From Paracoccus aestuariivivens (GTDB taxonomy: Bacteria > Pseudomonadota > Alphaproteobacteria > Rhodobacterales > Rhodobacteraceae): DNA of 64,000 nt. Position 1 is the first letter of the stretch. Each line of letters opens with the position of its first letter. The stretch is from NCBI RefSeq assembly GCF_009711225.1, contig NZ_WMIE01000008.1:109514-173513 (forward strand), given 5' to 3'. The notes beneath the pieces are model-generated. The model was given only the letters and a program-made list of their open reading frames with translations. It was not told the DNA's origin and ran no database searches. Below, piece by piece: positions 9,714 to 19,615 of this stretch. Position numbers and translations under genes: made by a program.

Positions 9714-10850
9714 ATGAGACAATCGCGCAGGGGGCAGGTCGATCCCTTTATCGTCATGGATGTGATGGAGGCTGCTCGCAGCGCGGAAGCGGCCGGTCGC
9801 CACATTATCCACATGGAAGTCGGACAACCATCGACTCCGGCGCCTCTGGGCGCGCGCAAGGCGCTTGCCGCCGCGCTGGATCAACCGCTTGGCTATACGG
9901 TCGCGCTTGGCCTGCCAGAATTGCGTCAAGGGATCGCGGGACTCTACCGGCGTTGGTACGGTCTTGACCTGGACCCCGCCCGGATCGTGGTGACGCCCGG
10001 TTCCAGCGGCGCGTTCATTCTTGCATTCTCGGCGCTTTTCGATGCCGGAGAGCGTGTCGCACTGGGCGAGCCGGGCTATCCCAGCTATCGCCAGATCCTG
10101 CGCGCCATGTCGTTACGGCCGGTCGGTATCCAGACCCGCCCCGAGGATCGCTATCAACCGCGTCCGCATGATCTGCCGAAAGACGCGCAGGGGCTGATCC
10201 TTGCCTCGCCCGGAAACCCGTCGGGCACGGTTCTGCGCAAGGATGAGTTGGCGGCCCTGACCTCGCGTGCTGCAGAACTGGGCATGGCGGTAATCTCGGA
10301 CGAGATCTATCACGGGCTTGATTATGGCGCGGGCTTCCATTCCGCGCTTGAGGTTACGGACGACGTTTTCGTTATCAACAGCTTCTCGAAATATTTCAGC
10401 ATGACCGGTTGGCGCGTCGGCTGGATGGTCGTCCCCGAAAGCCATATCCGCACGGTCGAGCGGATCGCGCAAAATATGTTCATCTGCCCGCCGCATGCCA
10501 GCCAGTTTGCCGCGCTGGCTGCATTGGAATGTATAGAGGAAGCCAATGCAAACCTTTCTGTTTACGCAGAAAACAGGCGCTTGATGCTTGAGCGCCTGCC
10601 ACAGATCGGTTTCACGCGGATCGCTCCGCCCGAGGGGGCATTCTATATCTACGCCGATGTTTCCGATCTGACGGATGACAGCCTGAAATTCGCCGCCGAG
10701 ATCCTTGATCGGGCGGGCGTGGCGGTGACGCCGGGTCTGGACTTCGATCCCATACGCGGCGCGCGGACCTTGCGGTTCAGCTATGCGGCCTCGACTGCCG
10801 GAATTCAGGAGGGGCTGGACCGCCTTGCAGCATTCATGGCTACAAGATGA
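9714..10850 (+). CDS. Class I/II PLP aminotransferase
   Basis: This is a fold-type I aminotransferase of 378 residues. Recognisable parts are the N-terminal 'MEVGQPSTPAP', 'PGSSGAFILAF' that cups the PLP phosphate, 'ASPGNPSGTVL' with the PLP-contacting Asn, 'ISDEIYHGLDY', the Schiff-base lysine K226 in 'SFSKYFSMTGWRVGW', and a C-terminal 'RFSYA' with the carboxylate-binding Arg. It resembles the aspartate/aromatic-type enzymes of subfamily I-gamma, but its amino donor cannot be read. The start at 9714 has GAGG 5 bases upstream. The stop overlaps the ATG of the amidase gene as ATGA, so the two are translationally coupled even though their functions seem unrelated. Confidence 0.88.
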   Translation: MRQSRRGQVDPFIVMDVMEAARSAEAAGRHIIHMEVGQPSTPAPLGARKALAAALDQPLGYTVALGLPELRQGIAGLYRRWYGLDLDPARIVVTPGSSGAFILAFSALFDAGERVALGEPGYPSYRQILRAMSLRPVGIQTRPEDRYQPRPHDLPKDAQGLILASPGNPSGTVLRKDELAALTSRAAELGMAVISDEIYHGLDYGAGFHSALEVTDDVFVINSFSKYFSMTGWRVGWMVVPESHIRTVERIAQNMFICPPHASQFAALAALECIEEANANLSVYAENRRLMLERLPQIGFTRIAPPEGAFYIYADVSDLTDDSLKFAAEILDRAGVAVTPGLDFDPIRGARTLRFSYAASTAGIQEGLDRLAAFMATR

Positions 10851-12076
10851 GATGGCTTTGGGCCGCCTTTCTGCTGCTGCTGGCGCTGCCCGCATTGGCG
10901 CAGGAACGCTCGGCCCTTGCGCGGCTGGACCTTGCCCATTCGGCGATCATCGCCGAGGGCAAGGATCGAGGCAAACCACGCCCGCTTGATCTGCAATTGG
11001 CGATCAGCCATCCGGTGCCGTATCGGGTCTATTTTCTGGATGGCCCGCCACGTCTGATCGTGGATTTCCGCGAAATCGACTTTTCCGGAACCGATCCTGA
11101 CGCCGTTCCTGGGCGGGATGCGGTGCGCGCATTGCGCTGGGGGCGTTTCCGGACCGGATGGTCGCGGATGGTGGTCGAACTGGCCGGACCTTATGCCTTG
11201 CGCACCGCGATCCAGAAGCCGGCTCAAGGCGGGGCAAGCGGGGCGCTGGTCAGCTTGCGGATCGAACCGGTGCCACAAAAGGATTTCGTGACCCGGGGCA
11301 ATGCGCTTTCCGCGCTGCGTGATCTGCCGCAGCCGTCGAATGTGGCGAAACTGGAAGCAAGACGGACCGGAGACCGGCCCTTGCGCATCGCGATTGACCC
11401 CGGTCACGGCGGCCACGATCCGGGTGCCGAGGTCGGTGCGATCCGTGAAGCGGCCGTGATGCTGGGATTTGCCCGCGAATTATCGGATGTCCTGACCCGC
11501 GCGGGTTTCGAGGTCTATCCTACCCGCACGGATGACAGCTTCATCCCGCTGGAGCAGCGCATGACCATTGCGCGCGGAGCGTCGGCGGACCTGCTGATCT
11601 CGCTCCACGCGGATGCCCTGCCTGCCGGAGAGGCGGCGGGCATGTCGATCTATTACTGGAATCAGGATGCCGACGGACGTGCCGCGCGGGAACTGGCTCT
11701 GCGACATGACCGCGCAGATCTTGTCAGCGGGCTTGATTTGTCCGGCACGGATGACGAGGTTGCCGTGGTCCTGATGGATCTGGCGCGGCTTGAAACCCAA
11801 CCCAGATCCGAAACATTCGCCAAGTTTCTGGTCGCCGCGCTGAATCAGGCCGGAGTGGCGCTTCATCGTCGTCCGATGCAAGGGGCGGCATTCTCGGTCC
11901 TGAAATCGCCCGATATACCTTCGGTGTTGATCGAACTTGGTTTTCTGACCGACCCGAACGATCGCGCCAACCTGTTCGATCCCGAATGGCGCAGGCATAC
12001 TTCCCAATCCATCGCCCGCGCGATATCGGACTGGGCTCAGGATGACGTCATCCGCGCGGGCCTTTCGCGCCAGTAA
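10847..12076 (+). CDS. N-acetylmuramoyl-L-alanine amidase, AmiC-like
   Basis: This periplasmic zinc amidase cleaves the MurNAc-L-Ala bond and helps split septal peptidoglycan. The 409-residue protein has a signal peptide (1-18), an AMIN-type domain at about 25-145, a short linker and an Amidase_3 domain from about 178. The zinc ligands H187 ('DPGHGGHDPG'), E201 and H254 ('SLHAD') and the catalytic E363 ('VLIELGFLTD') are all present. Its ATG overlaps the aminotransferase stop (ATGA). PBP1A follows 72 bases later on the same strand, giving a small envelope gene group. Confidence 0.92.
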   Translation: MRWLWAAFLLLLALPALAQERSALARLDLAHSAIIAEGKDRGKPRPLDLQLAISHPVPYRVYFLDGPPRLIVDFREIDFSGTDPDAVPGRDAVRALRWGRFRTGWSRMVVELAGPYALRTAIQKPAQGGASGALVSLRIEPVPQKDFVTRGNALSALRDLPQPSNVAKLEARRTGDRPLRIAIDPGHGGHDPGAEVGAIREAAVMLGFARELSDVLTRAGFEVYPTRTDDSFIPLEQRMTIARGASADLLISLHADALPAGEAAGMSIYYWNQDADGRAARELALRHDRADLVSGLDLSGTDDEVAVVLMDLARLETQPRSETFAKFLVAALNQAGVALHRRPMQGAAFSVLKSPDIPSVLIELGFLTDPNDRANLFDPEWRRHTSQSIARAISDWAQDDVIRAGLSRQ

Positions 12077-12148
12077 TGGCAAGGTCGCTTTGACGCCGAC
12101 GCTTACCGGGACTAAGATGTTCCAGAAATTCCCAGAGGCATAACCCCG

Positions 12149-14692
12149 TTGATCCGCTTCGTTCTCTCGTTCTTCGGTGCGATCTTCGCGTGGATCGTGA
12201 CCGGCTTGGTGTTCATTGCGCTCACGGTCGGTGGGGTGTTGTGGATGTATTCCCGTGACTTGCCGAGTCACGAACAGCTTGCGCAATACTCGCCCAAGAC
12301 CATCAGCCGGGTCTATTCCAGCGAAGGACGCCTGATCGACGAATTCGCCGAAGAGCGGCGGATTTTCGTGCCGATCGACGAAATTCCCGAACTCGTCAAA
12401 GAGGCCTTCGTCAGCGCCGAAGACAAGAATTTCTACCACCATCACGGTTTCGATCCGCGCGGGATGGTGGGTGCCATGGTCGAGGCCGTGAAGTCCGGCG
12501 GCTCAAGCGTGCGCGGGGCATCGACGATCACGCAGCAGGTGATGAAGAACTTCCTGCTCAGTTCCGATCGCAGCATCGAACGCAAGATCAAGGAACTGAT
12601 CCTTGCCACCCGCCTCGAGGAGACGTTGTCCAAGGACCAGATCCTTGAGCTTTACCTGAACGAGATTTTTCTGGGTCAGAACAGTTTCGGTGTGGCCGCC
12701 GCCGCACAGACCTATTTCAACAAGTCATTGGCCGAACTTGCGCCGCACGAGGCGGCGACGCTGGCCTCGATGCCGCAGGCTCCGGGGCGGTATCATCCGG
12801 TGCGCGCCAAGCAGCGGGTCACGGAACGGCGCAATTACGTTCTGCGCGAGATGTGGCAGAACGGTTATATCGACGAGGCGACCTATCGCTCGGAAGCCGA
12901 GTTGCCGCTGAAATCGGTGCAGAACGGCGACTTCCCGTCCTTCCAGAAGCAACTTCCGCCACGTGGCTACTTCACCGACGAAATCCGCCGGCAATTGTCG
13001 CGCGAATTTGGCGAGGATGAGTTCTTCGGCGGTGGTCTGGCTATCCGCTCGACCATCGAACCGAAACTGCAAGAAATTGCCGCCCGTGCGCTGCAACGCG
13101 CGCTGGAGCGTTTCGACCGCGGTCGCGGTGTCTGGAGGGGGACGCGCGTCCGCATTCCCGAAGACAAACTGGGCACGGAAAAGGACTGGCGCGCCGCCTT
13201 GGCGGGCAGCAAAGTCCCGCGCGACATCGAGGGCTGGTATCCCGCCGTGGTCCTGTCGCTGGGCAAAAGCGATGCTCAGATCGGGATCGAGGGCGAGGAG
13301 GGCACCGCCGAAATCCCCGCGAAGGACGTGCAATGGGCCCGCAAACGTGAGGCTAATGGTCGGCTTGGGCCAAAGGCCAAGGTTGCGTCGGATCTGCTCT
13401 CGGTCGGGGATGTCGTTCTGGTGCGGCGCATGGTCGGGGATGACGATGGCAGCTTCATCCGCTGGACACTGCGTCAGGTCCCCGAGATTGAAGGCGGTTT
13501 CATGGCGATGGACGTGAACACCGGTCGCGTCATCTCTATGCAGGGTGGGTTCTCGTATCAAAGCTCGGTCTTCAACCGCGCGACGCAGGCGCAACGGCAG
13601 CCGGGGTCCAGCTTCAAGCCCTTCGTCTATGCCGCGGCGCTGGACAGCGGCTTTACCCCCGCGACGATCATTGTCGACGAACCGATCACCGTGAACACGC
13701 CGGAAGGGTTGTGGACACCGAAAAACTCGACGGGGCGCTTCTATGGGCCAACGCCGATGCGGACCGGCATCGAGCAATCGCGAAACCTGATGACGATCCG
13801 GATCGCGCAGGATATCGGAATGAGCACGGTCGCCAAATATGCCGAGAAATTCGGAGTTTACGACCGGTTGTCACCGTTCCTTGCCAATAGTCTTGGCGCG
13901 CAGGAAACAACCCTGTTCAAGATGGTTGCGGCCTATGCGATGTTCGCGAATGGCGGCGAGCGGGTCGAGCCGACGCTGGTCGACCGCGTGCAGGACCGTC
14001 GGGGCCGGACGATCTATCGCCACGACCAGCGGAACTGCCTGACCTGCGATCATGCCAATCTGCCTGCGGGGGCCGCACCCTCGATCATGTCGAACCGCGA
14101 GCGGGTGATGGACGCGATCACCGCCTATCAGCTGACTTCGATGATGGAAGGCGTGGTCAAGCGTGGTTCGGGTCGCGGCGTTAGCCTTCCGGTGCCGATT
14201 GCGGGCAAAACCGGGACCACGAATGACGCCAAGGACGTCTGGTTCATCGGCTTTACCTCGAACATCGTGGCGGGTTGCTATCTGGGATACGACCAGCCGC
14301 GCTCGATGGGTGACAGCGCCTATGGCGGCACGATGTGCGTGCCGGTCTTCAACGAGTTCATGAAGGAAGCCATCAAGGAATTCGGCGGTACCGACTTCCG
14401 CGTTCCGCCAGGTGGGCATTTCGTCAACATCGACCGTTTCACCGGCGCGATTCTTGGTCCTGACGCCAAGGGCGACAATGTCATCGCCGAATATTTCCGC
14501 GATGGTCAGGATCTGAGCGGTCTGGGCATGGTCGTCGACGGAGGCTTTGAGCGGGCCGATCCGGCAACGCTGCCGCTTTACACCGAAAAGAGCAGAGATC
14601 AGGGCAGGGCGGTCACGACCTCGACCGGCAAGAAAAAGGTCATTCCGAAGAAAGCCGATTTCGGCACTCTTTCATCGGGTGGGCTTTACTAG
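12149..14692 (+). CDS. mrcA: Penicillin-binding protein 1A (bifunctional)
   Basis: This class A PBP of 847 residues polymerises glycan strands and cross-links them. In order it has an N-terminal cytoplasmic stub and transmembrane helix (about 5-33), then the GT51 glycosyltransferase domain with catalytic E91 in '[10 protein letters not shown]', '[13 protein letters not shown]' and 'LNEIFLGQ'. An OB-like insert follows at about 310-445. The transpeptidase domain has S487-x-x-K490, S544-R-N546 and K687-T-G. All catalytic motifs are intact. The start is TTG, with AGAGG about 10 bases upstream; no ATG gives the membrane helix. It follows the AmiC-like amidase, consistent with a role in growth and division. 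Confidence 0.95.
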   Translation: MIRFVLSFFGAIFAWIVTGLVFIALTVGGVLWMYSRDLPSHEQLAQYSPKTISRVYSSEGRLIDEFAEERRIFVPIDEIPELVKEAFVSAEDKNFYHHHGFDPRGMVGAMVEAVKSGGSSVRGASTITQQVMKNFLLSSDRSIERKIKELILATRLEETLSKDQILELYLNEIFLGQNSFGVAAAAQTYFNKSLAELAPHEAATLASMPQAPGRYHPVRAKQRVTERRNYVLREMWQNGYIDEATYRSEAELPLKSVQNGDFPSFQKQLPPRGYFTDEIRRQLSREFGEDEFFGGGLAIRSTIEPKLQEIAARALQRALERFDRGRGVWRGTRVRIPEDKLGTEKDWRAALAGSKVPRDIEGWYPAVVLSLGKSDAQIGIEGEEGTAEIPAKDVQWARKREANGRLGPKAKVASDLLSVGDVVLVRRMVGDDDGSFIRWTLRQVPEIEGGFMAMDVNTGRVISMQGGFSYQSSVFNRATQAQRQPGSSFKPFVYAAALDSGFTPATIIVDEPITVNTPEGLWTPKNSTGRFYGPTPMRTGIEQSRNLMTIRIAQDIGMSTVAKYAEKFGVYDRLSPFLANSLGAQETTLFKMVAAYAMFANGGERVEPTLVDRVQDRRGRTIYRHDQRNCLTCDHANLPAGAAPSIMSNRERVMDAITAYQLTSMMEGVVKRGSGRGVSLPVPIAGKTGTTNDAKDVWFIGFTSNIVAGCYLGYDQPRSMGDSAYGGTMCVPVFNEFMKEAIKEFGGTDFRVPPGGHFVNIDRFTGAILGPDAKGDNVIAEYFRDGQDLSGLGMVVDGGFERADPATLPLYTEKSRDQGRAVTTSTGKKKVIPKKADFGTLSSGGLY

Positions 14693-14786
14693 GCGTAGCT
14701 TTTGGGGCCGGGCGCTTGCGGGTGGCCCGGCCTCGCGCTATCTGTCTTGCCCTGATCCGTGTTCCGTTTCCGAAAGAGAAGTGCCC

Positions 14787-15914
14787 ATGCGCGCCGAGAC
14801 CCAAGCCACCATTGATGCGATCCGTAAGTCGCTGAAGCTGCTCGGCCAGCGTTTGGACTGGGAAACCGCTCCGCATCGGCTGGAAGAGCTTAACGCCATG
14901 ATCGAGGCGGGCGATATCTGGTCCGATCCGGCGCGCGCACAAAAGCTGATGCGGGATCGCCAGAAACTGAGCGACGCGGTCGAAACCTATCGCCGCATCG
15001 AAACCGAACTGTCCGACAATGTCGATCTGATCGAGCTTGGCGAGGCCGAGGGCGATGCGGAAATCGTGACCGATGCCGAGGCTTCATTGAAGTCCTTGGC
15101 CGAATTGTCGGCCCAGAAGGAGCTCGAGGCCCTGCTGAACGGTGAGGCCGACGGCAACGATACCTTCCTCGAGATCAACGCGGGCGCTGGCGGTACCGAA
15201 AGCGCAGACTGGGCCAGCATGCTGGCGCGGATGTATGTTCGTTGGGCCGAGAAGAAAGGCTATAACGTCGAACTTCTGTCCGAAACTCCCGGCGAAGAAG
15301 CGGGTATCCGTTCCGCTGCCTACAAGATCTCGGGCGCCAATGCCTACGGCTGGCTGAAATCGGAATCGGGCGTACATCGTCTGGTGCGGATCTCGCCCTA
15401 CGATTCGGCAGCGCGTCGGCACACGTCCTTCAGCTCGATCTGGGTTTATCCGGTCGTTGATGACAATATCGAGATCGTCGTGCCGGATAACGAAATCCGT
15501 ATCGACACCTATCGTTCGTCTGGCGCGGGCGGGCAGCACGTCAACACCACCGACTCGGCGGTGCGGATCACCCACCTTCCGACCGGAATCGTGGTGACCT
15601 CGTCCGAGAAATCGCAGCACCAGAACCGCGCCAACGCCATGGCCGCGCTGAAATCGCGCCTTTACCAGATGGAACTGGACAAGCGGAATGCCGAGATCAA
15701 CGCCCAGCACGCCGCCAAGGGCGATGCGGGCTGGGGCAACCAGATCCGCTCCTACGTCCTGCATCCCTACCAGATGGTGAAGGATCTGCGGACCTCGCAC
15801 GAGACCTCGGATACGCAGGGCGTGCTGGACGGTGACCTTGACGCGTTCATGGCTGCGACGCTGGCGCTGGACGTCGCCGGTAAATCGCGCGCCGAGGCGA
15901 ACGCAGAAGACTGA
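14787..15914 (+). CDS. prfB: Peptide chain release factor 2
   Basis: RF2 reads UGA and UAA stop codons and triggers peptide release. The 375-residue protein has the GGQ motif at 248-250 in '[15 protein letters not shown]', '[13 protein letters not shown]' and the codon-reading loop as S203-P-Y-D ('[15 protein letters not shown]'). E. coli RF2 has SPF there; the Tyr variant is, as I remember, usual in alphaproteobacteria. The frame is continuous from ATG 14787, so the autoregulatory +1 frameshift with an internal UGA, known in many prfB genes, is absent. AGAGAAG upstream supports the start; an earlier in-frame ATG (14547) lies inside mrcA and is not coding. Confidence 0.97.
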   Translation: MRAETQATIDAIRKSLKLLGQRLDWETAPHRLEELNAMIEAGDIWSDPARAQKLMRDRQKLSDAVETYRRIETELSDNVDLIELGEAEGDAEIVTDAEASLKSLAELSAQKELEALLNGEADGNDTFLEINAGAGGTESADWASMLARMYVRWAEKKGYNVELLSETPGEEAGIRSAAYKISGANAYGWLKSESGVHRLVRISPYDSAARRHTSFSSIWVYPVVDDNIEIVVPDNEIRIDTYRSSGAGGQHVNTTDSAVRITHLPTGIVVTSSEKSQHQNRANAMAALKSRLYQMELDKRNAEINAQHAAKGDAGWGNQIRSYVLHPYQMVKDLRTSHETSDTQGVLDGDLDAFMAATLALDVAGKSRAEANAED

Positions 15915-15925
15915 CTTTATTCCCG

Positions 15926-15950
15926 TCGCGCCGGACGATCTCCGGCGCGA
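15926..15950 (+). terminator. Terminator hairpin after prfB
   Basis: TCGCGCCGGA pairs with TCCGGCGCGA around loop CGATC, 11 bases after the prfB stop. It is a strong GC stem without a T-run. Confidence 0.55.
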
Positions 15951-16028
15951 TCACGCAATTGTCGCAACCTGTCGTTTGATGCTGCGATGCAGCGGTGTAT
16001 GCTGCATCTGCATAATGGCGGGGGTCAC

Positions 16029-17078
16029 ATGGCGACGACGCGCATCAATCTGGCATTGCAGGGTGGGGGAGCGCATGGCGCCTTCGCTTGGGGCGTGATC
16101 GAGCGTCTGCTGCAAGAAAAGACCGTCGAAATCGCGGGAATTAGCGGCACCTCGGCAGGGGCGGTGAACGGGGCCGCCTTGGCTGCGGGGCTGGCATGTG
16201 GACCCGGACGGATCGGGCGCGATGCCGCGCTGGAAAATCTGGACTATGTCTGGTCGCAGATCGGTCAGGTCAGCGATAATCGGGTGGCGCGCTGGATGGA
16301 CGGGTTGTTCCCCATCCCTCGCGCGATGCAGCGTCTTAGCGAGATCATCTCGCCCATGGCGTGGCTCGAAGGATTTACCCGCGTTTTCAGCCCCTATGAT
16401 TGCGGGCCATTCTACAGCAATCCGCTGGATGCAATCCTGCGCGCCATGCCTCATCCCGAACTGGGGCGGGGTACGGGTCCGAAGCTGTTCGTAAGTGCCA
16501 CGAATGTCCGCACGGGCCGGATTCGGGTGTTTGGCGGCGAGGAGGTGACTGTCGAGGCCATTCTCGCCTCGGCCTGTTTGCCAACGTTGTTTCAGGCCGT
16601 CGAGATCGATGATCCGATGACGGGTCGGCGCGAATCCTATTGGGATGGCGGATTTTCCGGCAATCCGGCGCTGTTTCCGCTATTCTCGCCGGAATTGCCG
16701 CGCGATATCGTCATCGTCACGATCAATCCGATGCTGCGCGACAATGTTCCGCAAAGTCCGGTCGAGATACAGGACCGCATCAACGAGATCAGCTTCAACG
16801 CCTCGCTTCTGCGCGAGTTGCGGGCGATCAGTTTCGTCAAGCGGCTGGATGATGAAGGGCGGTTGACCGGACGACCGATGAAGAACGTGCTGGTTCACAT
16901 GGTGATGGACGACTTCATGATGACGTCGCTAAGCGCCAAGACCAAGGTCATCCCGAAGCCCGGAATGCTGGACGATCTGCGCGAGGCGGGTCGCGGCGCT
17001 GCCGAACGCTTCATGGAGTATCACGCCGCAAATCTGGGCCAGCGCGATTCGGTGAATCTGCCAGCCCTGTTTGCGTAA
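16029..17078 (+). CDS. Patatin-like phospholipase
   Basis: This is a 349-residue patatin-family serine acyl hydrolase. The oxyanion-hole loop is 'LQGGGAHGAF' (about 10-19), the nucleophile elbow is G40-T-S42-A-G ('GISGTSAGAV'), and the catalytic dyad Asp is D206 in 'WDGGFSGNP'. The C-terminal half matches the DUF3734-type extension found in many alphaproteobacterial homologues. No signal peptide is seen, so it is probably cytoplasmic or membrane-associated; possible substrates are phospholipids or polyhydroxyalkanoate-type esters. I chose ATG 16029 because a G-rich stretch (GGGGG) lies upstream and homologues begin just before the GGGxHG motif. It ends two bases before the convergent psuG stop. 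Confidence 0.86.
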   Translation: MATTRINLALQGGGAHGAFAWGVIERLLQEKTVEIAGISGTSAGAVNGAALAAGLACGPGRIGRDAALENLDYVWSQIGQVSDNRVARWMDGLFPIPRAMQRLSEIISPMAWLEGFTRVFSPYDCGPFYSNPLDAILRAMPHPELGRGTGPKLFVSATNVRTGRIRVFGGEEVTVEAILASACLPTLFQAVEIDDPMTGRRESYWDGGFSGNPALFPLFSPELPRDIVIVTINPMLRDNVPQSPVEIQDRINEISFNASLLRELRAISFVKRLDDEGRLTGRPMKNVLVHMVMDDFMMTSLSAKTKVIPKPGMLDDLREAGRGAAERFMEYHAANLGQRDSVNLPALFA

Positions 17079-17080
17079 GG

Positions 17081-17992
17081 TCAGGCCATTGCGGCGGCGA
17101 TCCGTGCTGCTACACGAGCATTGTTGAGAACAAGCGCGATATTGGCATCCAGCGAACGGCCCTCGGTCAATTCGAAGATGCGTTGCAGCAGGAACGGCGT
17201 CACGGACTTCGCGGCGATGCCTTGGGCGGCAGCCTCGGCCAAAGCCTGTTCGACCACGGGGATCATGACCGAGCGCGGAATTTCGGCGGCTTCAGGGATC
17301 GGGTTCACGACCAGCTGGCCGCCCTCAAGCCCGATCTGCTTGCGCAACCGCGCGGCGGCGGCGATCTGGGCGGGATCATCCATGCGCAGCGGCGCGGCAA
17401 GGCCGGATTCGCGCGACCAGAAGGCGGGAAGCTGATCCTGCCCGACGGCGATGACCGGAACACCCAGAGTTTCCAGAACCTCCAGCGTTTTGGGCAGGTC
17501 GAGGATCGCTTTCGCGCCCGCCGCGACGACCGTAACCGGCGTGCGGGCCAGTTCGTGCAGGTCTGCCGAGATGTCGAAGCTGAGTTCCGCACCGCGATGG
17601 ACGCCGCCGATACCGCCGGTGGCAAAGACACCGATGCCGGCCAGATTGGCGCAGATCATCGTTGCGGCGACGGTGGTCGCGCCCGTTCTGCCCAATGCAA
17701 GACAAGCGGCCAGATCGGCACGAGACAGTTTCATGACTTCGCTGCCAGGGGTCGATGCCAGCGTCTCGAGCGTCGCGTCATCAAGGCCGATATGGATTTT
17801 TCCGGCAATGATCGCGATGGTCGCGGGGGTTGCACCTGCTTCGCGGACAGTTGCTTCGACTTGCCGCGCAACCTCAAGATTTTGCGGATAAGGCATGCCG
17901 TGGGTGATGATGGTCGATTCCAGTGCAACGACCGGTTTGCCTTGAGACAGGGCGTTTGCGACTTCCGGGGCGAAGACCAGCAGGTCCTTCAT
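17081..17992 (-). CDS. psuG: Pseudouridine-5'-phosphate glycosidase
   Basis: PsuG breaks the C-C glycosidic bond of pseudouridine 5'-phosphate to uracil and ribose 5-phosphate. The 303 residues match family length. Recognisable segments are 'VALESTIITHGMPYPQN' at about 22-38, 'TVAATMICANLAGIGVFATGGIGGVHRG' and K161 in 'AAGAKAILDLPKTLE', which falls at the position of the catalytic lysine known in E. coli PsuG. The start codon overlaps the psuK stop (ATGA), so the kinase and glycosidase are coupled. Together they degrade pseudouridine from RNA turnover. No PsuT-type transporter is adjacent. Confidence 0.93.
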   Translation of the reverse strand: MKDLLVFAPEVANALSQGKPVVALESTIITHGMPYPQNLEVARQVEATVREAGATPATIAIIAGKIHIGLDDATLETLASTPGSEVMKLSRADLAACLALGRTGATTVAATMICANLAGIGVFATGGIGGVHRGAELSFDISADLHELARTPVTVVAAGAKAILDLPKTLEVLETLGVPVIAVGQDQLPAFWSRESGLAAPLRMDDPAQIAAAARLRKQIGLEGGQLVVNPIPEAAEIPRSVMIPVVEQALAEAAAQGIAAKSVTPFLLQRIFELTEGRSLDANIALVLNNARVAARIAAAMA

Positions 17993-18900
17993 GCGGTATC
18001 CTTTCCAGTTTCGGGGGGCGCCGTAATATGTGCGGCAGCGGCTTGAATGGCCCGATCAAGCGCGTCATTGCGGTCAAACCCGCTCAGTTCGGCGGCAAGA
18101 TGCGCTGCAAGGAATGCATCCCCCGCGCCGGTGACATGTCGGGTGGTGACTTGGGGCGGGCAATGGCTGACGGTTGGCTGCCCTGCCACTGCATCGGCGG
18201 CAGGTTGCGGGCCATCCGTGACGATGACTCGGGCCGCGCCCATCGCCACGACTGCCTCGGCAGCGTCGACCGCGCCAGAGAACGGGCGACCGGCGATGGC
18301 CTCGGCCTCGGCGCGATTGATGTAGAAGACCGCATTGGGATGGTCGAGAAGCGGCGCAAGCCGGTCGGCCTTGTCGGGGCTGGCGGGAACGATGCGCAGC
18401 GAAGCGCGTGCCAGAAACGGGGCCTTTGCCATCATCGCCAGCGTTTGCTTGGTCAGGTTGCCGTCGATGACAGCCGTGCCCTGCCACGGGTTGTCGTCGC
18501 TTCCCAGCCGTCCGTCCTGTAAGGGGGCGAGAATCGAAGGACCGGCGGCCTCAAGGCCATGGGCATCGGCGATTGCGGCGAATAGCCCGTCAGGAGTTTC
18601 GACTGCCATATAAAGATCGGTCGGCAACGGTCCGCCCCGCCACAGCAGGTCGGTCGCGACGCCCAACCGTCGGGTATCCGCGATCAGCGCCTCTCCAGGG
18701 GAATCTTGCCCGACCGCCGACAGGATCGAGGGCGACAGCCCGTGCCGGACCAGTGCAACGGCGACATTCAGGGCAACCCCGCCCGGTCGCTGATGGATGC
18801 GTCCGGCCACATCGTCGCCAGGGCGCAATGAAACCGGACTATGGCCGATGACGTCCCACAACATTGCGCCGAGGCAAATGATCTGCGGCGTATCGGGCAT
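17989..18900 (-). CDS. psuK: PfkB-family sugar kinase, probable pseudouridine kinase
   Basis: This is a 303-residue ribokinase-fold kinase. The N-terminal substrate segment is 'CLGAMLWDVIGHSP', with the glycine-rich 'RPGGVALNVAVALVRHG', and the C-terminal PfkB signature is 'HVTGAGDAFLAAHLA' with the catalytic Asp. Its coupling to psuG by a 4-base overlap identifies the substrate as pseudouridine, which it phosphorylates for PsuG. I chose the ATG at 18900 (MPDTPQIICLG) by homology; the frame upstream to 18981 runs towards the SRP RNA gene and is not likely translated. The Shine-Dalgarno sequence is weak. Confidence 0.85.
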   Translation of the reverse strand: MPDTPQIICLGAMLWDVIGHSPVSLRPGDDVAGRIHQRPGGVALNVAVALVRHGLSPSILSAVGQDSPGEALIADTRRLGVATDLLWRGGPLPTDLYMAVETPDGLFAAIADAHGLEAAGPSILAPLQDGRLGSDDNPWQGTAVIDGNLTKQTLAMMAKAPFLARASLRIVPASPDKADRLAPLLDHPNAVFYINRAEAEAIAGRPFSGAVDAAEAVVAMGAARVIVTDGPQPAADAVAGQPTVSHCPPQVTTRHVTGAGDAFLAAHLAAELSGFDRNDALDRAIQAAAAHITAPPETGKDTA

Positions 18901-18965
18901 GGGATTCGCTCGTTCTGACCTGGATTTGGGTCGCTTGGTGGCTGAGATCCGCAAAGGGGATCTAG

Positions 18966-19067
18966 GTGAGAGGCTGGACAACGACCCAAACGGGACTCGT
19001 TACGGCTGCTTCCTTCCGGACCTGACCGAGTTGGCGAGGCGCTCGCCCGCGCCAACCTCTCGGGGCC
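18966..19067 (-). ncRNA. ffs: Signal recognition particle RNA (4.5S, small type)
   Basis: The minus strand contains the conserved apical domain GGTCAGGTCCGGAAGGAAGC followed by AGCC, the SRP54/Ffh binding loop. The flanks GAGAGGTTGG and CCAGCCTCTC pair to form the long closing helix, giving a single hairpin of about 100 nt as in other alphaproteobacteria. The exact ends are estimated from the limits of pairing. It lies on the same strand as psuK-psuG and 66 bases upstream of psuK. Confidence 0.9.
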
Positions 19068-19615
19068 TAGATAGGCGGGTGGCGCGCGGGATGCAAGCGG
19101 TTCCGCGTCGCCAAAATCGCATTCTCGTGACAAATCAATCGGGCAAGGTCGCGGGACGCATCTTTGCACATGCAGCAACGACGTCGAGCGTTGGGGACGG
19201 CATGACGCTTAAGGGCGAAATCGGCCTGACGGATCGAGGTGGAAACCGCGCGGGCGAACTCGGGAATGTCGCGCTGAAAGGTGGCCGAGGACGCGAAAGA
19301 CATGCCATCTGCCCCACCGCCTAAAGACGCCTGCGTTCCGCGTTGGCATGGTACCGGCGCTCGGGCTTGCGAGAGCGTTCTGTGGCGATCAGATGTCAGT
19401 CGTTGCCTCGGGTTAGCATAAAACGCACCGGCTAAGCCGGAAATTAAAGAAGATTAAGAACTGCGCAGTGCGTTGCCGGTACTTGCCGGATTGAACCGTT
19501 TTGAACAATCCCAGATTGTATTTCGGCGAATATCGCCTCACCATGCCCCGTAGCCTTGCATTGGATCGACGCATTGCGTTTAACAAAGGCGTCTCCCCTT
19601 CCGGCTTGGTGAATA
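19068..19615. other. Intergenic stretch, no convincing gene
   Basis: About 550 bases between the SRP RNA gene and the SRPBCC protein gene. It must contain the ffs promoter (reading left). A 78-codon minus-strand frame ends exactly at the RNA gene (19067-19303), but it is rich in Arg/Ala/His and resembles nothing I know. I see no clear hairpin or operator. It could hold a decayed gene. Confidence 0.5.

Noticed and set aside
14547..14786. N-terminal extension of prfB
   Set aside because: It overlaps the mrcA end in another frame; RF2 homology and the ribosome-binding site start at 14787.
19067..19303. 78-codon minus-strand frame between the SRP RNA and SRPBCC genes
   Set aside because: Arg/Ala/His-rich composition, abuts the ffs gene, and no family resemblance. 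Kept only as part of the intergenic description.
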